Source: Closterium sp. NIES-65
Lineage: Eukaryota; Streptophyta; Zygnematophyceae; Desmidiales; Closteriaceae
Direction: 5' to 3'
Assembly (NCBI GenBank): GCA_948144175.1
Contig: CANXME010002527.1
Coordinates: forward strand, 124,001 to 188,000
Length of the DNA stretch: 64,000 nt
Shown here: piece by piece, positions 43,401-50,900 of the stretch
Layout of the letters: each line of letters opens with the position of its first letter
Position numbering within the stretch: the stretch's first letter is position 1
The notes under the pieces: model-generated
Database searches by the model: none
What the model was told of the DNA's origin: nothing
Seen by the model: only the letters and a program-made list of their open reading frames with translations
Program-made: the position numbers and the translations under genes

Positions 43401-44598
43401 TCAGGTCGGAGCAGGAGGGGCACAAAAGGGGCAGAGAGGAGCAGCAGAGACCAGGGAGGGGCCCAGGATGAAACTAATGGACAAGCCGGGGCAGTATAGC
43501 GATTGGCAGCAGCCCATCCGGCTAGTAGAGTTGTTCGGAGGAATCGGGGCAGGGCTGGCGGCAGCAGTGAGGAGTGGGATTGCGGTGCAGCAGTGGGTCT
43601 ATGTGGAACTGGCACCACAGGTGAGAAGGATGGCTGAGCATCACGCGCGGAAGCTGAGAGCTGAGTTCCCGGATCTCCTGAGTGAGAAAGTAATTCAGGA
43701 AGCCATGAGCAGTACGGTGCACGATGTGAGTCAGATCACAGAGGAGCAGGTGGCCAGCTGGGGGCAGGTGGACCTGCTGGTGGCAGGATGGGAGTGTCAA
43801 GGGGTGTCATGGGCGGGAAAAGGGAAGGGAGGGGAGGACCCGAGGACGAAGCTGATGGACAACCTGTTCGACATCCTGGAGTGGCTGCAGGAGAGGCAGG
43901 GCAGAGTGGCCTACTTGCTGGAGAACCTGGATCTAGAAGGGGATTGTAGAGAGCCGATTCGGCTGGTGAGGGAGAGGATTGGCCGGCACGTGGGAAAAGG
44001 GATGAGCTGTGATGCAGCCAGGGCAGGGTCGTACGCTCACCGCCTCAAGATGTACTGGCAAAACGTGGTTCCTGTGCTGGATCTGCAGGAGGAAGCAGAG
44101 GGGATGAGGAGGGCTACAGGGAGGAGGGTGGTGGACATCCTGGAGCCGGGACGGACTCCCGCGCCAGTTTGTCAAAGAAGTTACAGCAGGCACTACCCGT
44201 GCAACCAGGTGGGGCAGGACAGGAGGGCTCTGCCCACCTTGGTTGCTTTTGCAGAGGCAGCAGGCTACAGGTGGGAAAAGGGGGAGCCCGGACCCGGGCT
44301 GATATATGACCACAAGCGGGGACGGTGGGAGGAACCGACGGCATTAGAGAGGGAGCTGGCTATGGGATATGGAGAAAACGTGACGGCAGCACCAGGGGTG
44401 AGCGAGGAAGACAGGAGGAGGGCAATGGGGAATGCCATGGATGGCTACATGATGAGGTGGCTGGTGCAGAGGATGTGGCGAGAGATGGTCTTGGGTGGGG
44501 GGCAAGAGGCAGATAAGGGGGCGGCAGCAGCAGCCCCACAAGGAGCATGGACCTGCCAGGAGGAGGAGGGAGAGAGTGGACAGTGGGGGAAGCGATGA
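40408..44598 (+). CDS. Gypsy ORF1: Gag - zinc knuckles - protease - C5 DNA methyltransferase
   Basis: 1,396 residues from ATG 40408 (MDKYELRW), 8 bases after the PBS. In order: Arg/Glu/Gly-rich disordered region ~15-470; capsid-like gag ~475-665 (ARFSGDQR... YYNRLINLAEDV); three CCHC knuckles ~689-740, all C-x2-C-x4-H-x4-C; aspartic protease, D-T-G-A at ~871; C5 methyltransferase ~1035-1370. The latter shows motif I LFGGIGAG (1042-1049), motif IV W-E-C1130-Q-G with the catalytic Cys but Glu for the usual Pro, motif VI E1172-N-L, a motif VIII-like HRLKMYWQN and a motif X-like GNAM near 1342. C5 methyltransferases methylate cytosine; capture by gypsy elements is known in charophytes. HRLKMYWQN recalls Dnmt3- or phage-type enzymes. 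Activity is untested, and the Glu in motif IV is a caution. Stop TGA overlaps the ORF2 start. Confidence 0.92.
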   Translation: MDKYELRWDRVFSRREEERARGEPSRERGRSLERSPRRPAFRADRVPVAGDRRAEGRPSVAAGGEGDAASADGDVWRRGHDRGDGYGSGDRRAVGVFRSPEEHGRRRDERGRWPGVERFDANRGGEAAEEEEAEEDAANLERAVEDADGEDDGEEPAARIGNAEPEGAYVAGGASQAGAEGSRSGRSESRDHDASRQEEHYAERSHQQERRDWGVHAGAVGTQGERGKREEEGPRASGEGSRRRERPSVDPRALDWRQAQGGRGEDGERSPDRQLMHKGGWEGEPRAASHHWRREEGREEGPSSSERRGQRQEGRGGEARTSGPQAQWERRVSSGFRSPLARQQRGREGGGDRRSPGDRRQQGRGEAWEPSPEKQRQRETSTARWRETRVSPARTRGRAWEERGPRERHGDSGWNRRESRAGGGSLAYGAERAREAREGMERAKERRIGEERLEGARESRGEGWGSTASATRVEVPARFSGDQRVGPALKNYLMQVGNVRYRCDRQGMDPIDFFLSLPNTLEGEAETLYRMRMDELLWRAGRYGEDPTEAFLERLQRQFPGHTAERVREFQEFRRGRPESLLTYYNRLINLAEDVKCSDSSLLISKFLGGLDETLGGGLRMKVYELGADAALEEVFDLAERVELAQRRYEVYLPRPTEKSRRPTWAAAMIPEERGRVDPHGEERADARTCYRCGQMGHLRRECKNCDGCGKPGHRKRECPDAAKCEICGKKGHEAKECYQREGGTRRKPEELQRQISRLQSQLQAMGSGWGAEAGMYARDEEGEGVEPDVQCALMAWRGREQVGLRSGGKDGRQEHSRKPREQGSRPDAPGGEKTPARHPQERLACQTSVLLVEAGAVEVGGVKEKTAIIDTGAQSVMLGKGMAERLGLMAPERHVAKGMLVMTAEGGEPKWMPCTRTPIELTLLPGGEHETRIRMKCGISESEDFDLLMGTELVFAVGMSICTWMEKVEFRTRYWKKEGPLGQLPVQFVRVEPKRAYQVGAGGAQKGQRGAAETREGPRMKLMDKPGQYSDWQQPIRLVELFGGIGAGLAAAVRSGIAVQQWVYVELAPQVRRMAEHHARKLRAEFPDLLSEKVIQEAMSSTVHDVSQITEEQVASWGQVDLLVAGWECQGVSWAGKGKGGEDPRTKLMDNLFDILEWLQERQGRVAYLLENLDLEGDCREPIRLVRERIGRHVGKGMSCDAARAGSYAHRLKMYWQNVVPVLDLQEEAEGMRRATGRRVVDILEPGRTPAPVCQRSYSRHYPCNQVGQDRRALPTLVAFAEAAGYRWEKGEPGPGLIYDHKRGRWEEPTALERELAMGYGENVTAAPGVSEEDRRRAMGNAMDGYMMRWLVQRMWREMVLGGGQEADKGAAAAAPQGAWTCQEEEGESGQWGKR

Positions 44599-47381
44599 GT
44601 GAAGAGGGAAGAGAAGCTATGCGGGGACTGCTGGCCAAGCACAGGAAGTGCTTTGCCTTCACACTGCAAGAACTGGGAAGGTGCAAAATGAAGGAGATGG
44701 AGCTGAAACTGAGCAGCACGGAGCCGGTGTTCCAACGGCGTAGGAAGATGCCGCACGGAGATGAAGAGATATGCAAGGAGAAGATTAAGGAGCTGTTGGC
44801 GGCCGGACTGATCCGGCGCTCAGAATCAGAATACGCCACACCAACAGTGGTGGCAGCGAGGAAGGACTTAACAGGAGAGATCCTGAGCAGGAGGATGTGC
44901 GGAGATTACCGAGCGCTCAACAAGATTACCGTGGCGGACAGGTACCCAATGCCGATGGCGGAAGAGATATTTGACAAGTTAGCAGAGGGGGTGTTCTTCA
45001 CGACGCTGGACCTGCGGCAGGGGTTCAATCAGATAAAAATCAGGGAGGAGGACGTTAGGAAGACGGCATTTCACGGGCCGGATGGGCTGTACGAGTGGCT
45101 TTACATGCCATTCGGGCTGAGGAACGCATCAGCAGTGTTTCAGAGAGTCATGGATGCAGTGCTGAGGGACGTAGAATGTGCAGCGTGCTACATAGATGAC
45201 GTGGTGATCTTCAGCACCTCCGAACAGCAGCACCTGCAAGATGTGGAGAAGACACTGGCAGCAATAGAAGCAGCGGGACTCACGTGTCACCCGAAGAAGT
45301 GTAGGTGGGGTGAGCAGACCGTTCAGTATCTGGGCTACGAGGTGAAGGGGGGGCAGATCGGGATCCAGCAAGCAAAGGTGGAGGTGCTGGATAGGCTGCG
45401 AGAATCAAAGGACAAGACAGGGCTGAGAGCGGTGTTGGGGTTTCTGAGTTACTACCGGCGATTTGTGCCCAACTTCAGCAGGCGGGCAGCGGTGTTGAAC
45501 GGACTGTTAAGGGAGGACAGGACATGGGAGTGGGGGGAAGCGCAGAAGGGGGCATTGCAGGACCTGATGGCGGCGGTGAAAACGGCAACCGTCTTGCAGC
45601 TGCCAGCAGCGGACCAACCCTTCACCCTCTACACCGACTGGAGCAGCCAAGGGATGGGCGGGATACTCTGCCAGGAGGTGGAAGGGGATGAGAAGGTGGT
45701 GGCCTACGCGAGTAGGAGCTGCAACTCGGCGGAGGCACAGTACAGCTCGTACACAGGGGAGGGACTAGCGGCAGTATGGGCTGTGGGGCACTTCAGGGTC
45801 TACTTGCAGGGGCGGGAGTTCACCCTGGTGACGGACCACCAGCCACTGACATGGCTGATGACGACACCAGGGTTAACAGGCAGGAATGCACGATGGGCAA
45901 TGAAGCTGCAGGAGTATGACTTCAAAATCAAGCACAGGCCAGGAAAAACCTTGCAGCATGTGGACGGCCTCTCCCGTAACCCCCCACCGCTAGAGCCAGC
46001 AGTGACCCTTGCGCTGCTGGCCAGACAGGTGGAGCTGAGCGGGGCCAGGAGAAGCAAGGGGCCGGCTGATATCTGGGAGGATGAGCAGGCTGTGAGATGG
46101 GTGAAGGGAGAGACAGGGGCAGACGAGGAGATGAGCGAGAGGGTGAGAGCAAGGGGGCACCACTACAGGTGGTACCAACAGCAGTTGCAGATACAGACCG
46201 AGGGTGGGTGGAAGCTGGTGCCGGCCCCAGGTGACAGGGAAGCAGTGATAAAGGAGGTGCACTCAAGGCTGGGGCACTTCGGGCATGAGAGGACAGTGCA
46301 GTTGCTGAAGACGGGCTGGTGGTGGGAGGGAATGCGCAGGCAGGTGCAGAAGTGGGTGGAGGGATGTGAGGCCTGCCAAAGGAGCCGAGCAAACCTGACC
46401 CAAGCCAAGGCCGAGCTGCAGTCCCTGCCCATCCGTGGGTTAGGCTTCAGATGGTCCTTGGACCTGGCGGGGGAACTGCCGCTGAGCCGGGGGGGGAAAC
46501 GGTACATAGTGCTCATGGTGGAGCACGTGAGCAAGTGGCTGGAGGTGAGGGCTATCCCTAGCAAGAGCTCAAGACATGTGGCAGCAGCATTCAAGGAGCA
46601 AGTAATATGCAGATTTGGGGCGTGTGCAGAGGTGCTCACCGATCAAGGCACAGAGTTTCAAGGGGAGTTCAGGGAGCTGTTAGAGGAAGCGGGAATCACC
46701 CACAGGCGCACCTCTCGCTATCACCCACAGAGTGATGGGCTGACCGAGCGCCTAGTGCAGACACTGAAGCGAGGGCTACGGGCATATGGGGAGAAGAGGA
46801 AGCGGGAATGGGACAATGAGCTACACTGGATTGCGGCAGGATATAGGTTTGGGAAGCAGGCAGCCCTGAGAGACCATTCACCCTACAGCCTTCTGTTTGG
46901 TTGTGAGCCGGTGCTACCTGTGGGGGCACCACGGGTCCTCACGGACACAGTGACAGCAGGCACCATAGACAACTGGGTGGCCTTGTCAGAGGCCAGAGCA
47001 AGGTACCTCCGAGTGATCATGCCAGCAGCGCTAGAAAACCTACATACGGCACAGCTGAGAGACGCCAGATGTTATGAGCAACGCCAGCAGCAGGGGATGT
47101 TGGGAAGGAGAGAGAAAAAGGGAGCAAGTGAGGGGCAGGAGGTGTACCTGAAAAGGGCAAAACAGGACACGCTGGACGTCGGGGTGGGGACCGAGAGGTG
47201 GAGGGTGAAGGAAGTTCGGCCCTCGGGTATTCTCGTGCTGGAGAACGAAAAGGGGGCACAGCTGAAGAAGCACCAGACCAACACGGCCCTGGTGAGGGGG
47301 AGCAAGCCTCAACAGGCTGGTCCTGTGACACGAGCTCGAGCTACCCAAGCACGGGCACAGGAGGGGGCAGTGAGTGACTGA
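44595..47381 (+). CDS. Gypsy ORF2: reverse transcriptase - RNase H - integrase
   Basis: 928 residues from ATG 44595 (MSEEGREAM), which overlaps the ORF1 stop as ATGA; the frame is also open back to ATG 44547 (944 residues), 52 bases into ORF1, so -1 frameshifting is an alternative, though I see no good slippery heptamer. RT: DYRALNKIT, TLDLRQGFNQI, catalytic Y-I-D-D 199-202. RNase H: YTDWSSQG with D348. Integrase: H/H near 556-566, C-E-A-C near 591, catalytic D623, D683, E718 (D-x34-E, one shorter than the usual 35). No chromodomain seen; the C-terminus is Arg/Gln/Ala-rich and ends inside repeat B1. The pol order RT-RH-INT places it in Ty3/gypsy. All catalytic residues are intact. Confidence 0.95.
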   Translation: MSEEGREAMRGLLAKHRKCFAFTLQELGRCKMKEMELKLSSTEPVFQRRRKMPHGDEEICKEKIKELLAAGLIRRSESEYATPTVVAARKDLTGEILSRRMCGDYRALNKITVADRYPMPMAEEIFDKLAEGVFFTTLDLRQGFNQIKIREEDVRKTAFHGPDGLYEWLYMPFGLRNASAVFQRVMDAVLRDVECAACYIDDVVIFSTSEQQHLQDVEKTLAAIEAAGLTCHPKKCRWGEQTVQYLGYEVKGGQIGIQQAKVEVLDRLRESKDKTGLRAVLGFLSYYRRFVPNFSRRAAVLNGLLREDRTWEWGEAQKGALQDLMAAVKTATVLQLPAADQPFTLYTDWSSQGMGGILCQEVEGDEKVVAYASRSCNSAEAQYSSYTGEGLAAVWAVGHFRVYLQGREFTLVTDHQPLTWLMTTPGLTGRNARWAMKLQEYDFKIKHRPGKTLQHVDGLSRNPPPLEPAVTLALLARQVELSGARRSKGPADIWEDEQAVRWVKGETGADEEMSERVRARGHHYRWYQQQLQIQTEGGWKLVPAPGDREAVIKEVHSRLGHFGHERTVQLLKTGWWWEGMRRQVQKWVEGCEACQRSRANLTQAKAELQSLPIRGLGFRWSLDLAGELPLSRGGKRYIVLMVEHVSKWLEVRAIPSKSSRHVAAAFKEQVICRFGACAEVLTDQGTEFQGEFRELLEEAGITHRRTSRYHPQSDGLTERLVQTLKRGLRAYGEKRKREWDNELHWIAAGYRFGKQAALRDHSPYSLLFGCEPVLPVGAPRVLTDTVTAGTIDNWVALSEARARYLRVIMPAALENLHTAQLRDARCYEQRQQQGMLGRREKKGASEGQEVYLKRAKQDTLDVGVGTERWRVKEVRPSGILVLENEKGAQLKKHQTNTALVRGSKPQQAGPVTRARATQARAQEGAVSD

Positions 47382-47464
47382 GGCAAGGCAGCACAGAGCA
47401 GGGAGGGTTGAAGAAGAACAACAGGAAGAAGAGCAAGTACTGATGAGGGTCACACACTCCGACA
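47371..47464 (+). repeat. Gypsy repeat B1
   Basis: 94 bp starting TGAGTGACTGAGG directly after the PPT, ending CTCCGACA. Together with GC and A2 it makes a canonical LTR. Confidence 0.93.
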
Positions 47465-47466
47465 GC

Positions 47467-47883
47467 TGTCACCGCATATGCAAGGGATGCATATGCAATA
47501 ACAGTAGAGTGCGGTGCTGTGAAGCAGTATAGCAAATAGCTAAGAATGCATTGAGGTAGATAGGTAAGAAGTAGTGTAGGAGGTGTAGCCAGTAGCGAAG
47601 TGTCGCTTGCAAAGGGGTGCAAAAAGGGGGAAATATGTGGGAGCGGTTGGGATGAAGGGGGAAAGGCACCGAAGGGCGAAATGTGGGATTCGAACAAATC
47701 CCAACCTCGAGCCGCACATTGGAAATGTGCAAGCCGAGGTTGGGTAAGGTCACCCACGCCCACTCACTCGATGCCTATTGTTCGGTATTCTTTCATACTA
47801 GTGCAGAGCGGCTATCCTAGCTACTACACGCGGTGGCACAGCACTAAGAAGGAACTGGTGCGGTGGGGGAGTGATTACGTACA
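47467..47883 (+). repeat. Gypsy repeat A2
   Basis: 417 bp, 3 differences from A1. It is joined to B1 through GACA-GC-TGTC, a 10-bp palindrome. Confidence 0.93.
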
Positions 47884-47885
47884 TG

Positions 47886-47979
47886 TGAGTGACTGAGGCA
47901 AGGCAGCACAGAGCAGGGAGGGTTGAAGAAGAACAACAGGAAGAAGAGCAAGTACTGATGAGGGTCACACACTCCGACA
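47886..47979 (+). repeat. Gypsy repeat B2 (right terminal)
   Basis: Identical to B1. It is separated from A2 by two extra bases (TG) and followed by TSD CCTT. Confidence 0.93.
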
Positions 47980-47983
47980 CCTT

Positions 47984-50900
47984 GTTGTCTACGTACAGCA
48001 CTGGAGGAGAACGAGGCGGCTCTCCAAGGTCAGTCAGCAGGTAGGTGAGCCAGCGAAGCTCCTGTGCAGCCTTGGCCCCTGCGTAGATCTCAGCCTCACA
48101 ACTCGAGCTGAGAACCGAAGACGAGCGAGTAGCCCGCCACGAGACAGAGCCGGAGCCAAGGCTGAAGGTGTAACCCTGTGACGACCGCTGCGTAGCCTGG
48201 TCGTCAGCCCAAGAAGCGTCCGCGTGACCTGTAAGTACCACTGGACTCCGCCCTCCAAGCACTAGCCCCATGCCCAACGTACTGCACAGGTAGCGCAATA
48301 CCCTCTTCGCTGCAGCCATGTGCTCTGGTCGGTGTCTCCCAAGAGCAACATAGCGTGCAAGAATGCTCAGAGGGTATGCAAGGTCAGGTCGTGTGCAGGT
48401 CATCAGGTACATGAGGCAGCCAACAAGCTCTGGGTACGGGCCACTCGACTCTACGGACTCATCCGAAGGCAGAGCTGAGAGCGAGTGGCTAGTAGACAGA
48501 GGAGTGGCCTGAGGCGAGGAGTACGTGAAGCCGAAGCGCTGAAGGACCTGCTGCACCATGTGTGACTGAGTCAAGGTAATGGTGCGGCGTGCTCTGTCCC
48601 GAGTGATCTGCAAGCCAAGGTAGCTGCGCAGTTCACCCAGGTCTGTGCACGTGTGTCTCTTCAGCAGCTCGGACTTCACGTAGGCGAGTCCAGCAGTGTC
48701 CGCTGTGGCAAAGACCAAGTCGTCGACGTACACGAGGATGTAGAACGGTGGCAGTGAAGTGTCGGTGCGCACAAACAACGACGGGTCAGCAGTAGAAGGA
48801 GCGAACCCAAGGGCCGCAAGTGTAGTCCTCAGTGTGTCGTGCCACTCACGTGGTGCCTGGCGGAGACCGTAGACTGGCCGTCGGAGGCTCCACTGGGTGC
48901 CAGGAGGGAAAGTCCCAGTGAAGCCAGGTGGACGGCGCAGCCAGATCTCCTCGTGCAGGCTCCCCTGCAAGAACGCAGTACTGAAGTCGAGAGAGTGAAG
49001 CTCGTAGTCGCGCTGAGCGGCTATGTGCAGCAGCACCCAAAGAGTGGTCATCTTCGGGGTGGGAGAGAAGGTCTGAAAGTAGTCAACTCCCTGCCGCTGG
49101 CTGAAGCCACGAGCGACGTACCGCGCCTTGAAGACAGGTGGAGAGCCCGGCGGCCGCTTCACCCTGAAGATCCACATGCCACTGACGATGTTCGCCCCAG
49201 GAGGGGGAACCGCATCAACGTAGGTGCCTGTGGACTTCCTGGAAGCCATCTCTGCATCCATAGCTGCCTGCCACTGAGAGGAGTAGGGACCCTCTACGGC
49301 CTCCGCGTAAGAGCGCGGAGTCGGGATGTCTAGTGCATCCGGGTCTCCCTCAGGAGCAAGCAGTACAGACGCGAGATGAGGTGAAGCAGCAGCCAGACAC
49401 TGGAATTCCTCCTGCCTGTCCTCTAGGACGTCCGTGCCAAGAGCACATTCACCCCCGACGGACAGAGGACAGACAGACGCAGACTCAGCAACAAGACTAG
49501 CAGCGTAGTCTAGACGACAGCGAGCAGCAAAGTCAACGAGCTCAGCGACAAGAGCAGACGCAGCAGCGGACTCAAAAGAGGGGTCAGTGACGACAGTAGC
49601 AAGCAGACGCGTGACAGTAGGACTGGCAGCACAAAGGGAGTCCGACTCTGGGTCGGTAAGCACAGGAAGGGAGGACTCAGGAGGAGAAGGCAAAAGGGCA
49701 CGCAAAGGAGCAGTGGACGGACGCAGAGATATCCGGTGCGTGCCAGGGACAGGAGGAGGACGCGGACGCGAACCACGACCACTAGCGCGGGCAGCACGAA
49801 CAGGCAACGCGGGACGAGACGCAGGCTCACGACGCTCAGCAAGACCTCTAGTAGGACCAGTGTAAGGAGAGGGAGCAGGCAGTGGGGAGGTAGGCTCCAA
49901 CAGTGACTGCGACTGGACAGGCTGTGGACACTCCACCGGAGGAGAAAGACCAAGAACCTGCTGCAGAAGCGGAACGAAGTACGGTCGAGGCCGCGCGGCA
50001 GCTCCAGACTCAGCAGGGACAGCACCAGCACCCTCAGCGACAGCACCAGCGCCACCAACACCTCCAGCGGCAGGACCTCCAGCAGCACCAGCAGCAGAAC
50101 CACCGTCAGGACAGACAGCAGCAGACTCAGCACCAACGCCCTCAGCAGCCCCAGCTCCAGTAGGACCCGCAAGCGTAGCACCTCCGGGACCGGCGGCACC
50201 AGTACCCTCGACGGTCGAAGAAGCTCCAGCTCCAGCAGTACGCCTCCAGCGGCGAGCAAACCACTCGCGCAGCTCCTGTGGAGAGAGGGGCTCCCGCCGA
50301 GACGCAGCACCAGGAGAAACCCCAGGCTCAGCGGCTCCAGACGTAGCACCCCCAGGCTCAGCAGCCCCAGACTCAGCACCCCCAGGCTCAGCAGCTCCAG
50401 ACTCAGCACCCCCACGCTCACCAGCTCCAGCTCCAGTAGGACCCGCAGGCCCAGCAGCTCCGGGACCGGCAGCACCAGCACCCTCAGCAGTCAAAGGAGC
50501 TCCAGCTCCAGCAGCACGCCTCCAGCGGCGAGCAAACCACTCGCGCAGCTCCTGTGGAGAGAGCGGCTCCCGCCGAGACGGAGAAACCGGAGGGCCCCCA
50601 GGTCCAGCAGTCGCAGGCTCCGCACCTCCAGGCTCAGCACCCTGAGGCTTAGCAGCTCCTGACGTAGCACCTCCCGGCTCAGCACCCCCAGCAGCAGCAC
50701 CCCCAAGCTCAGCACCCCCCGGCCTCGCACCCCCAGACTCTGCACCCGCAGCAGGACCAGACTCAGCGGCAACCTCGACTGGCTCGACTGTGTCTACCTG
50801 GGACACACCTGAAGGGGCAGGAACCTAAGGGGGGAGGGGGTCTACCGGGGGGGGAACTGGCACCAGGAAGTCCGGTGGGGGGGGGAGGGAAGGAGTACGG

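Larger units (their letters stand above)
39962..47979 (+). mobile_element. Ty3/gypsy retrotransposon encoding a C5 DNA methyltransferase, with A1-ORFs-B1-A2-B2 repeats
   Basis: 8,018 bp, outer ends TGTCACC...CTCCGACA, TSD CCTT (39958-39961, 47980-47983); the interrupted copia sequence rejoins exactly. Direct repeats: A1 39962-40378, A2 47467-47883 (417 bp, 3 differences); B1 47371-47464, B2 47886-47979 (94 bp, identical). B1-gc-A2 forms a canonical 513-bp LTR (TGAGTGACTG...ACGTACA) preceded by a PPT (caggagggggcag) and, on the left, followed by a PBS right after A1. The left copy lacks B and the missing B sits at the far right: a circularly permuted, or split-repeat, gypsy element. Both ORFs are open, so it may be recent and functional. 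Confidence 0.95.

Noticed and set aside
40408-44598. Bacterial or phage contamination carrying a methyltransferase
   Set aside because: The domain is in one frame with gag, CCHC knuckles and protease, inside an element with TSDs that interrupts a resident copia.
39962-47979. A DIRS/Ngaro-type tyrosine-recombinase retrotransposon, because of the split repeats
   Set aside because: ORF2 has a clear DDE integrase with HHCC, no tyrosine recombinase is seen, and a 4-bp TSD is present.
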